Assembly: GCA_017415945.1 (NCBI GenBank)
Contig: JAFQDR010000108.1
Span: 5,721-69,720 of the forward strand
DNA: 64,000 bases
Source of the DNA: Oscillospiraceae bacterium
GTDB taxonomy: Bacteria; Bacillota_A; Clostridia; Oscillospirales; Oscillospiraceae
Direction: 5' to 3'
Made by a program: the position numbers and the translations under genes. The notes beneath the pieces are model-generated. The model did no database searches and had not been told where the DNA came from. It worked only from the letters and a program-made list of their open reading frames with translations. How positions within the stretch are numbered: position 1 is the first letter of the stretch; each line of letters opens with the position of its first letter. Shown here piece by piece: positions 32,610 to 40,692 of this stretch.

Positions 32610-32918
32610 TTAGCCCACCAAGTTGATGAGTGCCTTCACACCCAACTGGGCGATCTGGTCAAAACCCCAGATTGCGATAGCCGCTACAGCCATAACCGCC
32701 AGAGCCACGGAAGTGTTCTTGATAACGGTAGACTTTGTGGGCCATACGACCTTCTTGAGTTCGCCCTTCATTTCGCGGAACCACTTCTGGACCTTACCCC
32801 AGCGGGTCAGTTCCTCGCCTTTCTTCACAGCTTCGGTAGTGGTGTGAGCGGGAGCGCCCTTCTTCACTGCTACCTTTTTCTGGGAAGGAGCACCGGCCTT
32901 CTTCTGTTCTTCAGCCAT
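32610..32918 (-). CDS. secE: Preprotein translocase subunit SecE
   Basis: 102 residues. An N-terminal Lys/Ala-rich extension of about 45 residues precedes the conserved cytoplasmic helix (KVQKWFREMKGELKKVVWPT) and one membrane helix (SVALAVMAVAAIAIWGF). SecE clamps SecY in the protein-export channel. The extension is longer than in minimal SecE proteins but not rare in Clostridia. Lies between rpmG and nusG. Confidence 0.95.
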   Translation of the reverse strand: MAEEQKKAGAPSQKKVAVKKGAPAHTTTEAVKKGEELTRWGKVQKWFREMKGELKKVVWPTKSTVIKNTSVALAVMAVAAIAIWGFDQIAQLGVKALINLVG

Positions 32919-32941
32919 TTGTCACATTCCTTTCGAAAGAC

Positions 32942-33106
32942 TTACTTGGTTTCGTTGTGCTTGGTATGCTTGCGGCAGAACGGACAATACTTATTCAGTT
33001 CAAGACGATCAGAAGTGTTCTTCTTGTTCTTCATGGTATCGTAGTTGCGCTGCTTGCATTCGCTGCATCTCAGAGTGATCTTAACTCTTGCGCCTGCTTT
33101 TGCCAT
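32942..33106 (-). CDS. rpmG: 50S ribosomal protein L33
   Basis: 54 residues read on the minus strand: [20 protein letters not shown], then [20 protein letters not shown] and [14 protein letters not shown]. Two CxxC pairs (CSEC, CPFC) make this the zinc-binding form of L33. AAGGAGGTG precedes the ATG. First gene of the rpmG-secE-nusG-rplK-rplA operon, behind a strong promoter. Confidence 0.95.
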   Translation of the reverse strand: MAKAGARVKITLRCSECKQRNYDTMKNKKNTSDRLELNKYCPFCRKHTKHNETK

Positions 33107-33213
33107 AAACTCGGCACCTCCTTGTAGAATTTGCTCCTTCAGAGCATGTTGCCTCCCTGTGTACAGAAATATTTGGGCACAAAAAATGCACCCGTCTTCT
33201 GACAGGTAAAGTT

Positions 33214-33242
33214 AGGATACCACACTCACCCCCTGCCGTCAA
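33214..33242 (-). promoter_or_regulatory. Promoter of the rpmG-secE-nusG-rplK-rplA operon
   Basis: On the minus strand TTGACG (33242-33237), 17-base spacer, TATCCT (33219-33214). The leader to rpmG is about 100 bases. Confidence 0.7.
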
Positions 33243-33274
33243 GCATTTTTCCTTGAAAATATCACATTTTTTCA

Positions 33275-33303
33275 TTGTTTTACAGCTATGACAATGCTAT
33301 AAT
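33275..33303 (+). promoter_or_regulatory. Putative promoter of folC-ruvX
   Basis: TTGTTT (33275-33280), 17-base spacer, TATAAT (33298-33303). The -10 is perfect, the -35 weak. Confidence 0.5.
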
Positions 33304-33374
33304 GTTTCGGTGGTTTTATACTTGTCATTTTGACCAAAGCCACAATTTTTTAACCGAAATTTTGGAGGTTTTCC

Positions 33375-34646
33375 ATGACATATCAGCAGGCTCTTGACTA
33401 TATTTCCGCCATCGGATCCCGTGCCGGTAAGCCCGGCTTGGGGCGCATCGAGACCTTGATGGCGGGTCTGGGCAATGTGCAGGATGGGCTGAAGTTTGTG
33501 CATCTGGCCGGCACCAACGGCAAGGGCTCCACGTCCTGTATGCTGGCCTCTGTTCTGCAGAAGGCGGGGTACAAAACAGGGCTGTTCGTCTCCCCCTACA
33601 TCATCCGCTTCAACGAACGTATGCAGATCAACGGCCGGCACATCCCCGACGAAAAGCTGGCGGAGATCGTAGCCCGCATAAAGCCCATTGCCGATGCCAT
33701 GGAGGGCTGCACGGAGTTTGAGCTCATTACCGCGGCGGCCTTTGTGTGGTTCGCGGAGGAAAACTGCGACATCGTGGTTTTGGAAACGGGGCTGGGGGGC
33801 AGACTGGATGCCACCAACATTATTAAATCCAACGAGTGTGCAATCATAACCAATATCGGTATCGACCACACGGACTATCTGGGCAATACCATCGAGGACA
33901 TCGCTTATGAAAAAGCCTGCATCCTGAAGGACGGCTGCCCTGTGGTGGCATACGCAAGCGAGCAGGGGGCCATGGATGTACTGACCGCCTACGCAATGGA
34001 GCACAACAATCCCATGACCGTGGCGGACTTTGATGCCATCGAGTCGGTGTCTGCCGATTTGACGGGGCAGAGCTTCCGCTACAAGGGCAGTGGGGCATAT
34101 TCCATCAATCTCCTTGGCCCTCATCAGCTGAAGAATGCCGCTGTGGTGCTGGAGACTGTGGAGACCCTCCGTAAGCGTGGCTGGCGCATTCCCCATGAAA
34201 ACGTCCGTGAGGGGCTTCGGGACGCCCGCTGGCCCGCACGCTTTGAGCTGCTGCACAGCTCTCCCATTGTGTTCGTGGACGGCGCCCACAATATGCAGGG
34301 GGTGGAAAGTCTGCGTGCTTCCGTGGAGCAGTATCTGGGGGACAAGCGCATCGTGTGTCTGACAGGGGTGCTGGCGGATAAGGACTGGCAGCGTATGATG
34401 GAGGTGCTGGAGGGCTTTGCCGACCACATCATCACTGTCACCCCCGACTCTCCCCGTGCCCTCACCGCCGAGGCTCTGGCGGGGTACTTATCACAGCGGG
34501 GCAAGTGGGCATGGGCGGCGGAGTCCGTGCAGGAGGGCATGGACATGGCCATTGCACGGGCACTGGAGACCGACAGCGTCATCGTGGCCTGTGGCAGCCT
34601 GTATATGGCCGGTGAAATTCGTACTTACTTTGGAAGGAATGTTTGA
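33375..34646 (+). CDS. folC: Folylpolyglutamate synthase / dihydrofolate synthase
   Basis: 423 residues, usual length. Mur-ligase superfamily ATP loop HLAGTNGKGSTSCML (about residues 43-57), the Mg/substrate region SPYIIRFNERMQIN and ETGLGGRLDATN are diagnostic of FolC. It adds glutamates to folates, trapping them in the cell and making better cofactors, and in many species also makes dihydrofolate. GGAGG precedes the ATG. Three bases separate it from ruvX. With folT under a THF riboswitch in the same window, folate salvage is well represented. Confidence 0.95.
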   Translation: MTYQQALDYISAIGSRAGKPGLGRIETLMAGLGNVQDGLKFVHLAGTNGKGSTSCMLASVLQKAGYKTGLFVSPYIIRFNERMQINGRHIPDEKLAEIVARIKPIADAMEGCTEFELITAAAFVWFAEENCDIVVLETGLGGRLDATNIIKSNECAIITNIGIDHTDYLGNTIEDIAYEKACILKDGCPVVAYASEQGAMDVLTAYAMEHNNPMTVADFDAIESVSADLTGQSFRYKGSGAYSINLLGPHQLKNAAVVLETVETLRKRGWRIPHENVREGLRDARWPARFELLHSSPIVFVDGAHNMQGVESLRASVEQYLGDKRIVCLTGVLADKDWQRMMEVLEGFADHIITVTPDSPRALTAEALAGYLSQRGKWAWAAESVQEGMDMAIARALETDSVIVACGSLYMAGEIRTYFGRNV

Positions 34647-34649
34647 GAT

Positions 34650-35057
34650 ATGAGAATTATGGCAATTGACTACGGCGATCAGCGCATTGGTCTGGCGGTG
34701 TCCGACGCACTGGGCATTCTGGTGGGGGATGCATGGACTCTGAAGGAATGGAAGCCGGAACGTGCGGCGAAGAAAATCGCCGAGGAATGCAAGACCCGCG
34801 ATGTGGGCCTGCTGGTGCTGGGCCTGCCCAAGAATATGGACGGCACCGAGGGAGAACGTGCCGCTATCAGCCGCCGTTTTGCGGAGCTGCTGACGGAAGA
34901 AACAGGTCTGGAAGTGAAGTTCTGGGACGAACGACGCAGCAGTGTGGAGGCCCACGCCATTCTCCACGCCAACGGCAGAAAGCAAAAGGACCACAGAAAA
35001 AATGTGGATGCGGTTGCTGCAAGCCTGATGTTGGAAGGATATCTCAGAAGCTTGTAA
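34650..35057 (+). CDS. ruvX: Holliday junction resolvase-like YqgF/RuvX
   Basis: 135 residues with an RNase H-like fold: MAIDYGDQRIGLAVSD carries the first catalytic Asp, LLVLGLPKNMDGTEG is conserved, and DERRSSVEAHAILH with HRKNVDAVAASLML near the end gives the other acidic residues. The family is linked to Holliday junction resolution and 16S pre-rRNA 5' processing. Translationally close behind folC (3-bp gap, weak own binding site), so probably coupled. A family-A repeat follows. Confidence 0.93.
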   Translation: MRIMAIDYGDQRIGLAVSDALGILVGDAWTLKEWKPERAAKKIAEECKTRDVGLLVLGLPKNMDGTEGERAAISRRFAELLTEETGLEVKFWDERRSSVEAHAILHANGRKQKDHRKNVDAVAASLMLEGYLRSL

Positions 35058-35064
35058 TAAATAA

Positions 35065-35192
35065 GGCTCTCCTTTTAAGGAGAGCTGGCATTTGTGAGCT
35101 TGCGAGCAAATGACTGAGAGGTACTATTGAAAAATCGACCTCTCCGCCCTCGCAGGCTCGGGCACCTCCCCTTATCGAAGGGGAGGCTTTTT
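35065..35192. repeat. Dispersed inverted-repeat element, family A (copy 3)
   Basis: Starts GGCTCTCCTTTTAAGGAGAG, has GAGCTTGCGAGCAAATGACT and GAGAGGT/ACCTCTCCGCC arms, ends CTCCCCTTATCGAAGGGGAG then GCTTTTT. Directly behind ruvX. Confidence 0.75.
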
Positions 35193-35229
35193 CTTTTTTG
35201 AAACGTTTTCCATGAAATTTCCCGCATCC

Positions 35230-35357
35230 GTAGGGCGGCTGCTTGCTGCCGCCGCTTGTGGGACGACACCGGCAGTAAAATCGTTGCGGATTCGTAGGGA
35301 GCGTCGTCATCGACGCTCCGTTACCACCGAAGTTCAACATTTGCCATTCTTTTGTAC
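35230..35357 (+). repeat. 128-bp direct repeat, left copy flanking the sigma-factor genes
   Basis: From GTAGGGCGGCTGCTTGCTGC to TTGCCATTCTTTTGTAC. It matches 36671-36798 base for base without gaps at roughly nine positions in ten. It contains two palindromes of the GTAGGG family (GGCTGCTTGCTGCC; GTAGGGAGCGTCG..CGACGCTCC). A third, inverted GAGCGTCG unit lies at 35384-35409. Confidence 0.85.
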
Positions 35358-35498
35358 AGCGGCGATTGTCCGACTATACCACGGAGCGTCGGTAACGACG
35401 CTCCCTACGGCGGCGGTTTACGGGATAACGGAATCTTTTTTGTTTTGCTTGAAACGTTTTCCACATTTCGTTGTCATATGGGTGAAGGAGGTGAGAAG

Positions 35499-35984
35499 GT
35501 GACACCGTTTGAGGAAATTTACAAGGAGCATTTCGGCGGCGTATATAGATATGTATACAGCCTCTGCCGTAACGAGTCCGCTGCGGAGGAAATCACACAG
35601 GAGACATTCTATAAGGCCATGGAAAATCTGGATAGATTCCGTGGGGAGACCAGACTTTTTGTATGGCTGTGTCAAATCGCCAAGAATACCTATTTCACCT
35701 ACGCCAAAAAGCAAAAACGCCATGTGTCCGACGAGGCCTTGGGCATCATGGCGGGGGAGGATTTGGAAGAGTCCTTTTTTGATAAGGAGACGGCGCAGCG
35801 TGCTTTGGAAATCCTCCATGAGCTCTCTGAGCCCTATAAGGAGGTATTTACCCTGCGTGTGTATGGTCAGCTAACCTTCTCACAAATCGGACAGCTGTTC
35901 GAAAAGTCCGACAGCTGGGCACGGCTGATCTATTATCGTGCCAAACAACAAATCAGGAGGGAACTGCATGAAGATGAATTGTGA
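35499..35984 (+). CDS. ECF-type sigma-70 factor
   Basis: 161 residues from the GTG at 35499, placed by AGGAGG at 35487. Region 2 spans FEEIYKEHFGGVYRYVYSLC to RFRGETRLFVWLCQIAKNTY, and region 4 spans LSEPYKEVFTLRVYGQLTFS to ARLIYYRAKQQIRREL. Regions 1 and 3 are missing, as in ECF sigmas. It would direct RNA polymerase to a small stress or envelope regulon. Its stop lies inside the start of the anti-sigma gene (17-base overlap), so the two are coupled. The gene pair is bracketed by direct repeats. Confidence 0.92.
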   Translation: MTPFEEIYKEHFGGVYRYVYSLCRNESAAEEITQETFYKAMENLDRFRGETRLFVWLCQIAKNTYFTYAKKQKRHVSDEALGIMAGEDLEESFFDKETAQRALEILHELSEPYKEVFTLRVYGQLTFSQIGQLFEKSDSWARLIYYRAKQQIRRELHEDEL

Positions 35985-36669
35985 TGTGATTCGTGATCTG
36001 CTGCCTCTGTATGCCGACGAGGTGTGCAGCGAGGCGAGCAAAACCATAGTGGAGGAACACTTGCACAGCTGTGAACGGTGCAAAGAGGAGCTGCGCATCA
36101 TGCGCTGTGGTGAGCCGAATGCAATTGCTGAGGAAGTGAACACCGTACAGGCTGCGAAAAAGGCTTGGAAAAAGAGTAAAATCGTTACGGCAGAGAAGGT
36201 TCTTTTGTCTGTGGTTCTGCTGTTTGTGTTGGGGGTTGTGCTGTTTTATCCCGATATGCCCATGCCTGTTTTCGAAAAGGATGTAAGGGTAAGCAATGTC
36301 TGTCAGCTCCAAGACGGAACGGTCTATTTTGAATGGGAAATGACCGACGGAACCATTGCTGCGGGACGAGGCCGCATGATTCGGGAAAAAGACGGTGCGT
36401 ACTACTTTGTGCCTCTGCGGGCGGTGATTGAAGCGCATTTGCGGTGGAATATGGCCATCTCGCCCGATATTGCGGAAAGACAGCGGGTGGATTTTGAGTT
36501 TGTCCACCCATACGGGAAGTGGTCGGATTATGACCAAACGGTGTTTGAGGATATGACGGCGATTTATCTTGGCTGGGGGAAGGATGCCATTCTCGTGTGG
36601 GAGGAAGGCATGGAGCTGCCTGCCGCAAGCGCGGAAATCGAAGGGGAGTACGCAAAGCTCATGGGCTGA
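35968..36669 (+). CDS. Membrane anti-sigma factor with zinc-finger domain
   Basis: 233 residues from ATG 35968 with AGGAGGG upstream. The N-terminus is a ZAS domain: MNCDVIRDLLPLYADEVCSE followed by HLHSCERCKEE, giving the H-x3-C-x2-C zinc site. A single membrane helix (VLLSVVLLFVLGVVLFY, about residues 92-108) leads to an extracellular domain of about 120 residues that I do not recognise. It should hold the ECF sigma at the membrane until a signal acts on the outer domain. Overlaps the sigma gene, and a repeat begins right after its stop. Confidence 0.88.
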   Translation: MKMNCDVIRDLLPLYADEVCSEASKTIVEEHLHSCERCKEELRIMRCGEPNAIAEEVNTVQAAKKAWKKSKIVTAEKVLLSVVLLFVLGVVLFYPDMPMPVFEKDVRVSNVCQLQDGTVYFEWEMTDGTIAAGRGRMIREKDGAYYFVPLRAVIEAHLRWNMAISPDIAERQRVDFEFVHPYGKWSDYDQTVFEDMTAIYLGWGKDAILVWEEGMELPAASAEIEGEYAKLMG

Positions 36670-36670
36670 T

Positions 36671-36798
36671 GTAGGGCAGCTGCTTGCTGCAACCGCGTGT
36701 GAGATGACATCGGCAGTAAAATCGTTGCGGATTCGTAGGGAGCGTCGTCCTCGACGCTCCGTTACCACCGAAGTTCAACGTTTGCCATTCTGTTGTCC
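36671..36798 (+). repeat. 128-bp direct repeat, right copy
   Basis: Begins one base after the anti-sigma stop codon. About 91% identical by eye to 35230-35357. It is followed by further short palindromes: GGCGGGGGCAAGCGCCCGCC then CTAC (36830-36853) and GGGCGGATACTATCCGCCCC then TAC (36887-36908). Confidence 0.85.
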
Positions 36799-36941
36799 GT
36801 CGACACTTGTCCCACTGCGGCGCGGAACGGCGGGGGCAAGCGCCCGCCCTACGGTTGCGGTAGGGCGCCGTGGGTGCGCAGCTGCGGGCGGATACTATCC
36901 GCCCCTACGGGATTGTGCCTCTGACCGGTACAAATCTATAA

Positions 36942-36978
36942 CAAAAAACCCACGAAACAAACAGTTTCGTGGGTTTTT
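36942..36978 (-). terminator. Terminator of the MBL-hydrolase gene
   Basis: AAAAAACCCACGAAAC ... GTTTCGTGGGTTTTT; symmetric, so it can stop transcription from both sides. Confidence 0.85.
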
Positions 36979-36993
36979 GCATATCAAATTGTT

Positions 36994-37626
36994 TTAAAAT
37001 TCGGTGACACCGTTGAGGGCTGCGAACAGGTAGGGGTTGTACATACGTTCGATGGCCATGGTGCTGGTTTCCATGTGACCGGGGTAGATCTCGTAGTCAC
37101 CGGGGATCTCTGCCAGACGCTTCAGGCTTGCCAGAATGGTGCTGCCGTCGCCACCCGCAAGGTCTACTCTGCCGCAGCTGCCGCGGAACAGGGTATCCCC
37201 TGTGAACATGGCGTTTTCCACCATGAGGGTCACGCCGCCGGGGGTATGACCGGGGGTGTGGAGCACGTACACCTTCAGATTGCCGACAGAGATCTCGCTG
37301 CCCTCGTCGATGTAGCGGACATCCGCCTTGGGGGAGGGGGAGTAGCGATAGTCCATGACACGGGATTTGGGAGGTGCCCAGTCCAGCTTGTGCAGGTACA
37401 GGGGGGCGCCTGTTTCCTGCAAAATATAGTCCACGCCCATGGTGTGGTCCAGATGGCCGTGGGTTAGGATCACGGCCACACACTCCATCTTATTGCGTTC
37501 CATGTAGTCCAGGATCATGTTGGAGTCCCCGCCGGGGTCGATGACAGCGGACTTCATGGTAGTCTCATCGGTGAGGATGTAGCAGTTGGTACCGATAAAG
37601 CCAACCTGCATGGTTTTGATCAGCAT
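36994..37626 (-). CDS. MBL-fold metallo-hydrolase (glyoxalase II-like)
   Basis: 210 residues starting MLIKTMQVGFIGTNCYILTD; this ATG has GGAGGT at a good distance, whereas the longer frame runs into repeat-like sequence. Metal-site motif THGHLDHTMG (HxHxDH), later His in HTPGHTPGG, Asp in FTGDTLF and a final His in YPGHMETS give the full binuclear set. Such single-domain enzymes hydrolyse thioesters such as S-lactoylglutathione analogues; the true substrate here is unknown since clostridia usually lack glutathione. Monocistronic, with its own terminator. Confidence 0.88.
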   Translation of the reverse strand: MLIKTMQVGFIGTNCYILTDETTMKSAVIDPGGDSNMILDYMERNKMECVAVILTHGHLDHTMGVDYILQETGAPLYLHKLDWAPPKSRVMDYRYSPSPKADVRYIDEGSEISVGNLKVYVLHTPGHTPGGVTLMVENAMFTGDTLFRGSCGRVDLAGGDGSTILASLKRLAEIPGDYEIYPGHMETSTMAIERMYNPYLFAALNGVTEF

Positions 37627-37749
37627 AGTGTTTGACCTCCATTGATTGGTATTGCCCCAACGCCGTTCCCGACGGCGATTGGCGGGGCTTTTCAGTGCGT
37701 TGAGCAACTTCATTACAGGTAAAAAATTCATGCGTTGGTACTCCTTGAA

Positions 37750-37940
37750 AGCATAGCTTGGCAGAATTTCGCATCGCAGATGCGAAAGAAAATAGAATCA
37801 GTTTTTCGCGCCGGCATGTACGAAGCAAAAAACACTTCTCAGGCCGCAAACGTGCGAGCGCAGCGAGTGCGCTGCAGCGGACTGTGCTTTCATCGCCTTA
37901 GGCGGGAAATATCTCGATTGAGCTCCGAAGGAGGTCAATC
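37750..37940 (+). repeat. Dispersed repeat encoding FRAGMYEAKNTSQ (copy 1)
   Basis: Contains TTTTTCGCGCCGGCATGTAC then GAAGCAAAAAACACTTCTCA. The same sequence lies inverted at 50435-50645, where both the bases and the translation FRAGMYEAKNTSQ are kept. Flanks include AGAATTTCGCATCGC / GCGATGCGAAA palindrome parts and CTCCGAAGGAGG. No start signal makes it a convincing gene. Confidence 0.7.
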
Positions 37941-37943
37941 GAA

Positions 37944-38387
37944 TCAAAGTTCGTTGGTGTCCAGCAGGATGGTCACGGGGCCGTCGTTCTGGGAGTAGAC
38001 CAGCATATCCGCGCCGAACTCCCCTGTCTCCACCTTGAAGCCACGCTTGCGGCATTCCCCGATGACCAGCTCATACAGAGGGATGGCCTTGTCGGGACGG
38101 GCTGCCAGGCTGAACCCGGGGCGGCGGGACTTGCAGTCGGCAAACAGGGTGAACTGGCTGATGATCAGCAGCTCCGCACCCGCGTCCATGGGGTTCACGT
38201 TCATTTTGCCGTTTTCGTCCTCGAAAACCCGCAGACCGCAGATCTTGTCTGCGATTTTCAGAGCCTGTGCTTCCGTGTCCTCCTGATGGACACCCAGCAG
38301 CACCAGAAACCCTGTATTGATGGCACCGTGGGTTTCGCCGTCGATGACCACGGATGCGTTTTTCACTCTTGTGACAACAGCTCTCAT
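37944..38387 (-). CDS. dtd: D-aminoacyl-tRNA deacylase
   Basis: 147 residues, standard length. Starts MRAVVTRVKNASVVIDGETH; contains the conserved SQFTLFADCKSRRPGFS active-site motif and the Gly-cisPro-type NDGPVTILLDT near the end. DTD removes D-amino acids (and glycine) wrongly attached to tRNAs. The ATG follows the relA stop codon with no gap, so translation is coupled. Last gene of recJ-relA-dtd. Confidence 0.96.
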   Translation of the reverse strand: MRAVVTRVKNASVVIDGETHGAINTGFLVLLGVHQEDTEAQALKIADKICGLRVFEDENGKMNVNPMDAGAELLIISQFTLFADCKSRRPGFSLAARPDKAIPLYELVIGECRKRGFKVETGEFGADMLVYSQNDGPVTILLDTNEL

Positions 38388-40679
38388 TTATTTTGCCTTT
38401 CCGCTTGCTCTGGAAACCTCCAGAACATCCTTGATGGAATTGAGTTTGTTCATGACCAGCTTGATCTCCGCCGCGTTCTTGACCTCCATGGACATGGTGA
38501 TGGTGGCGGTATCCCCCTTGGTCACGGACTGGATGGACACCACGTTCACGTTCAGGGTGGACAGGGCCGCTGCCACGTCCATGAGCAGACCGATACGGTC
38601 ACGGACCAGCAGATTCAATGTGGTGGTGTAGCGGTCGGTGACGGTATCTGCCCAGTGCACCTTGATCCAGCGTCCCGCTTCGGCGGGGTCGCCGTTTTCC
38701 AGCTGCTTGAGATAGTTGGGGCAGTCCTTGCGGTGGACAGAGATGCCCGCGCCGCGGGTGATGAAGCCGATGATCTCGTCCCCGGGAACAGGGGTGCAGC
38801 ATTTGGAGAACTTGATCAGGCAGTTGTCCAAGCCCTCCACCAAAACGCCGTTGATGGCCTTCTGGGGCTGGGCGGCACGCTTTTCCGCCTGTTCGTTGAT
38901 GCGCTCCACCAGCTCCTTGTCCTTGGCGGCGGAGGTCTTTTCCGTCACTGCCTGCATGGTCTTCAGCTGCTGGAGGGTGTCCTTCACACGGTTGACCGTG
39001 CGGATGGCGGTGATGCCGCCGTAGCCGATGGAGGCATACATATCGTCTATGGTCTCGAAGGACAGGCGCTTCAAAATCTGGGGCAGAGCCTTTTCATCCA
39101 GCACGGCGGACAGGGTCAGCCCCGCGCGCTTCAGCTCCGCATCGAACATGGCGCTGCCGCGCATGATGTTTTCCTCTCGCTTTTCCTTCTTGAACCACTG
39201 CTTGATCTTGGTTCTGGCGGAGGAGCTCTTTGCCAGCGTCAGCCAGTCACGGCTGGGGCCGGGGGCGGACTTGGAGGTGCGCACCTCCACAACGTCCCCG
39301 TTTTTCAGCTTATAATCAAAGGTGACGATGCGCCCGTTGACGGAGGCACCCACCATGGCGTTGCCCACCCCGGAGTGGATGGCGTACGCAAAGTCGATGG
39401 GGGTGGCACCTGCGGGCAGGGAGATCACGTCCCCCTTGGGGGAGAAGACGTAGACCTCGTCGTCGAACATATCCACCTTCAGGTTGTGGAAGAAGTCCTG
39501 ATCGTCGGATTCCTGCTGGGTCTCCAGCAGAGAGCGTACCCAAGCAAACTTCTCCTCGTCCCCCACCTTGACACCCTTGTCGCCGCTCTTGTACTTCCAG
39601 TGGGCGGCGATGCCGTATTCGGCGATCTGGTGCATTTCGTGGGTACGGATCTGCAGCTCGAAGGGAATGCCCTCGGCACCGATAACGGTGGTGTGCAGGG
39701 ATTGGTACATGTTGGGCTTGGGGGTTGCGATATAGTCCTTAAAGCGCCCGGGCAGGGGCTTGAAGATTTCGTGGATGATGCCGAGCACATGGTAGCAGTC
39801 CCCCACGGTGTCCACGATGGCACGGAAGGCGCACAGGTCGAAGATGCCTGCCAGATTGGTGTGCTGGGCGTACATTTTGCGGTAAATGCTGTAGGTATGC
39901 TTAATGCGTCCGTAAACCTGGGCCTGAATGCCCTCGGCTGCCAGACGGCTCTGGATGCGGTTCTGCATGGAGTCCATAAAGGCCTGCAGCTCATCCATAC
40001 GGGCACCGATGCTGTCGTTGATCTCCTTGTAGCCAACGGGGTCCAGATACCGCAGGGACAGATCCTCCAGCTCCCACTTGACCTTCTGCATGCCCAGACG
40101 GTGCGCGATGGGGGCATAGATCTCCATGGTCTCCAGAGACTTGCTGCGCTGCTTATCCTCACGCTGGTACTGCATGGTGCGCATATTGTGGAGGCGGTCG
40201 GCGATCTTGATGAGGATGACACGGATGTCCTTGCTCATGGCCATGAGCATTTTTCGCAGACTTTCCATCTGGGCCTCTTCCTTGCTGACCAGCTGCACAC
40301 GGGTCAGCTTGGTGACACCCTCCACCAGATTCGCCACAGTCTCCCCGAAGCGCTTTGCCACCATATCATGGGAGGCGGGGGTGTCCTCGATGACGTCGTG
40401 AAGCAGAGCTGCTACGATGGAGTCCTCGTCCAGCCCCATATCCACGGAGATGTCCGCCGCGGCGATGCAGTGGGTCACATAGGCAGACCCGTCCTTACGG
40501 CGCTGTCCCGCATGAGCACGGGCGGCATATTCGTAGGCATCACGGATGCGCTCGATATCGGGGTTGTGGTATACGGATTTGATTTTCTGCTCCAGTGCGA
40601 AATACTGGGGCGCACTCTCCCGCACGGCCTCGTCGGGGGTGATATTGATTTTTGTGGCGTTCAAACCTGCTTGGGTCAT
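38388..40679 (-). CDS. relA: Bifunctional (p)ppGpp synthetase/hydrolase RelA/SpoT
   Basis: 763 residues. Order: HD hydrolase domain (AARAHAGQRRKDGSAYVTH, His56, His70; ALLHDVIEDT with His94-Asp95), synthetase domain (YGRIKHTYSIYRKMYAQH; IFDLCAFRAIVDTVGDCYHV), TGS domain (VYVFSPKGDVISLPAGATPI), zinc-finger/helical region with HRKDCPNY, and C-terminal ACT domain (ISVQ-type strand VVSIQSVTKGD). Both catalytic halves look intact, so the protein should make and break the alarmone. Operon recJ-relA-dtd, 13 bp after recJ. Confidence 0.96.
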   Translation of the reverse strand: MTQAGLNATKINITPDEAVRESAPQYFALEQKIKSVYHNPDIERIRDAYEYAARAHAGQRRKDGSAYVTHCIAAADISVDMGLDEDSIVAALLHDVIEDTPASHDMVAKRFGETVANLVEGVTKLTRVQLVSKEEAQMESLRKMLMAMSKDIRVILIKIADRLHNMRTMQYQREDKQRSKSLETMEIYAPIAHRLGMQKVKWELEDLSLRYLDPVGYKEINDSIGARMDELQAFMDSMQNRIQSRLAAEGIQAQVYGRIKHTYSIYRKMYAQHTNLAGIFDLCAFRAIVDTVGDCYHVLGIIHEIFKPLPGRFKDYIATPKPNMYQSLHTTVIGAEGIPFELQIRTHEMHQIAEYGIAAHWKYKSGDKGVKVGDEEKFAWVRSLLETQQESDDQDFFHNLKVDMFDDEVYVFSPKGDVISLPAGATPIDFAYAIHSGVGNAMVGASVNGRIVTFDYKLKNGDVVEVRTSKSAPGPSRDWLTLAKSSSARTKIKQWFKKEKREENIMRGSAMFDAELKRAGLTLSAVLDEKALPQILKRLSFETIDDMYASIGYGGITAIRTVNRVKDTLQQLKTMQAVTEKTSAAKDKELVERINEQAEKRAAQPQKAINGVLVEGLDNCLIKFSKCCTPVPGDEIIGFITRGAGISVHRKDCPNYLKQLENGDPAEAGRWIKVHWADTVTDRYTTTLNLLVRDRIGLLMDVAAALSTLNVNVVSIQSVTKGDTATITMSMEVKNAAEIKLVMNKLNSIKDVLEVSRASGKAK

Positions 40680-40692
40680 AATAACACCTCTC

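Noticed and set aside
37630..37731. N-terminal extension of the MBL hydrolase
   Set aside because: The extra residues (ALKSPANRRRERRWGNTNQ) are basic and low in complexity, and GGAGGT points to the internal ATG at 37626.
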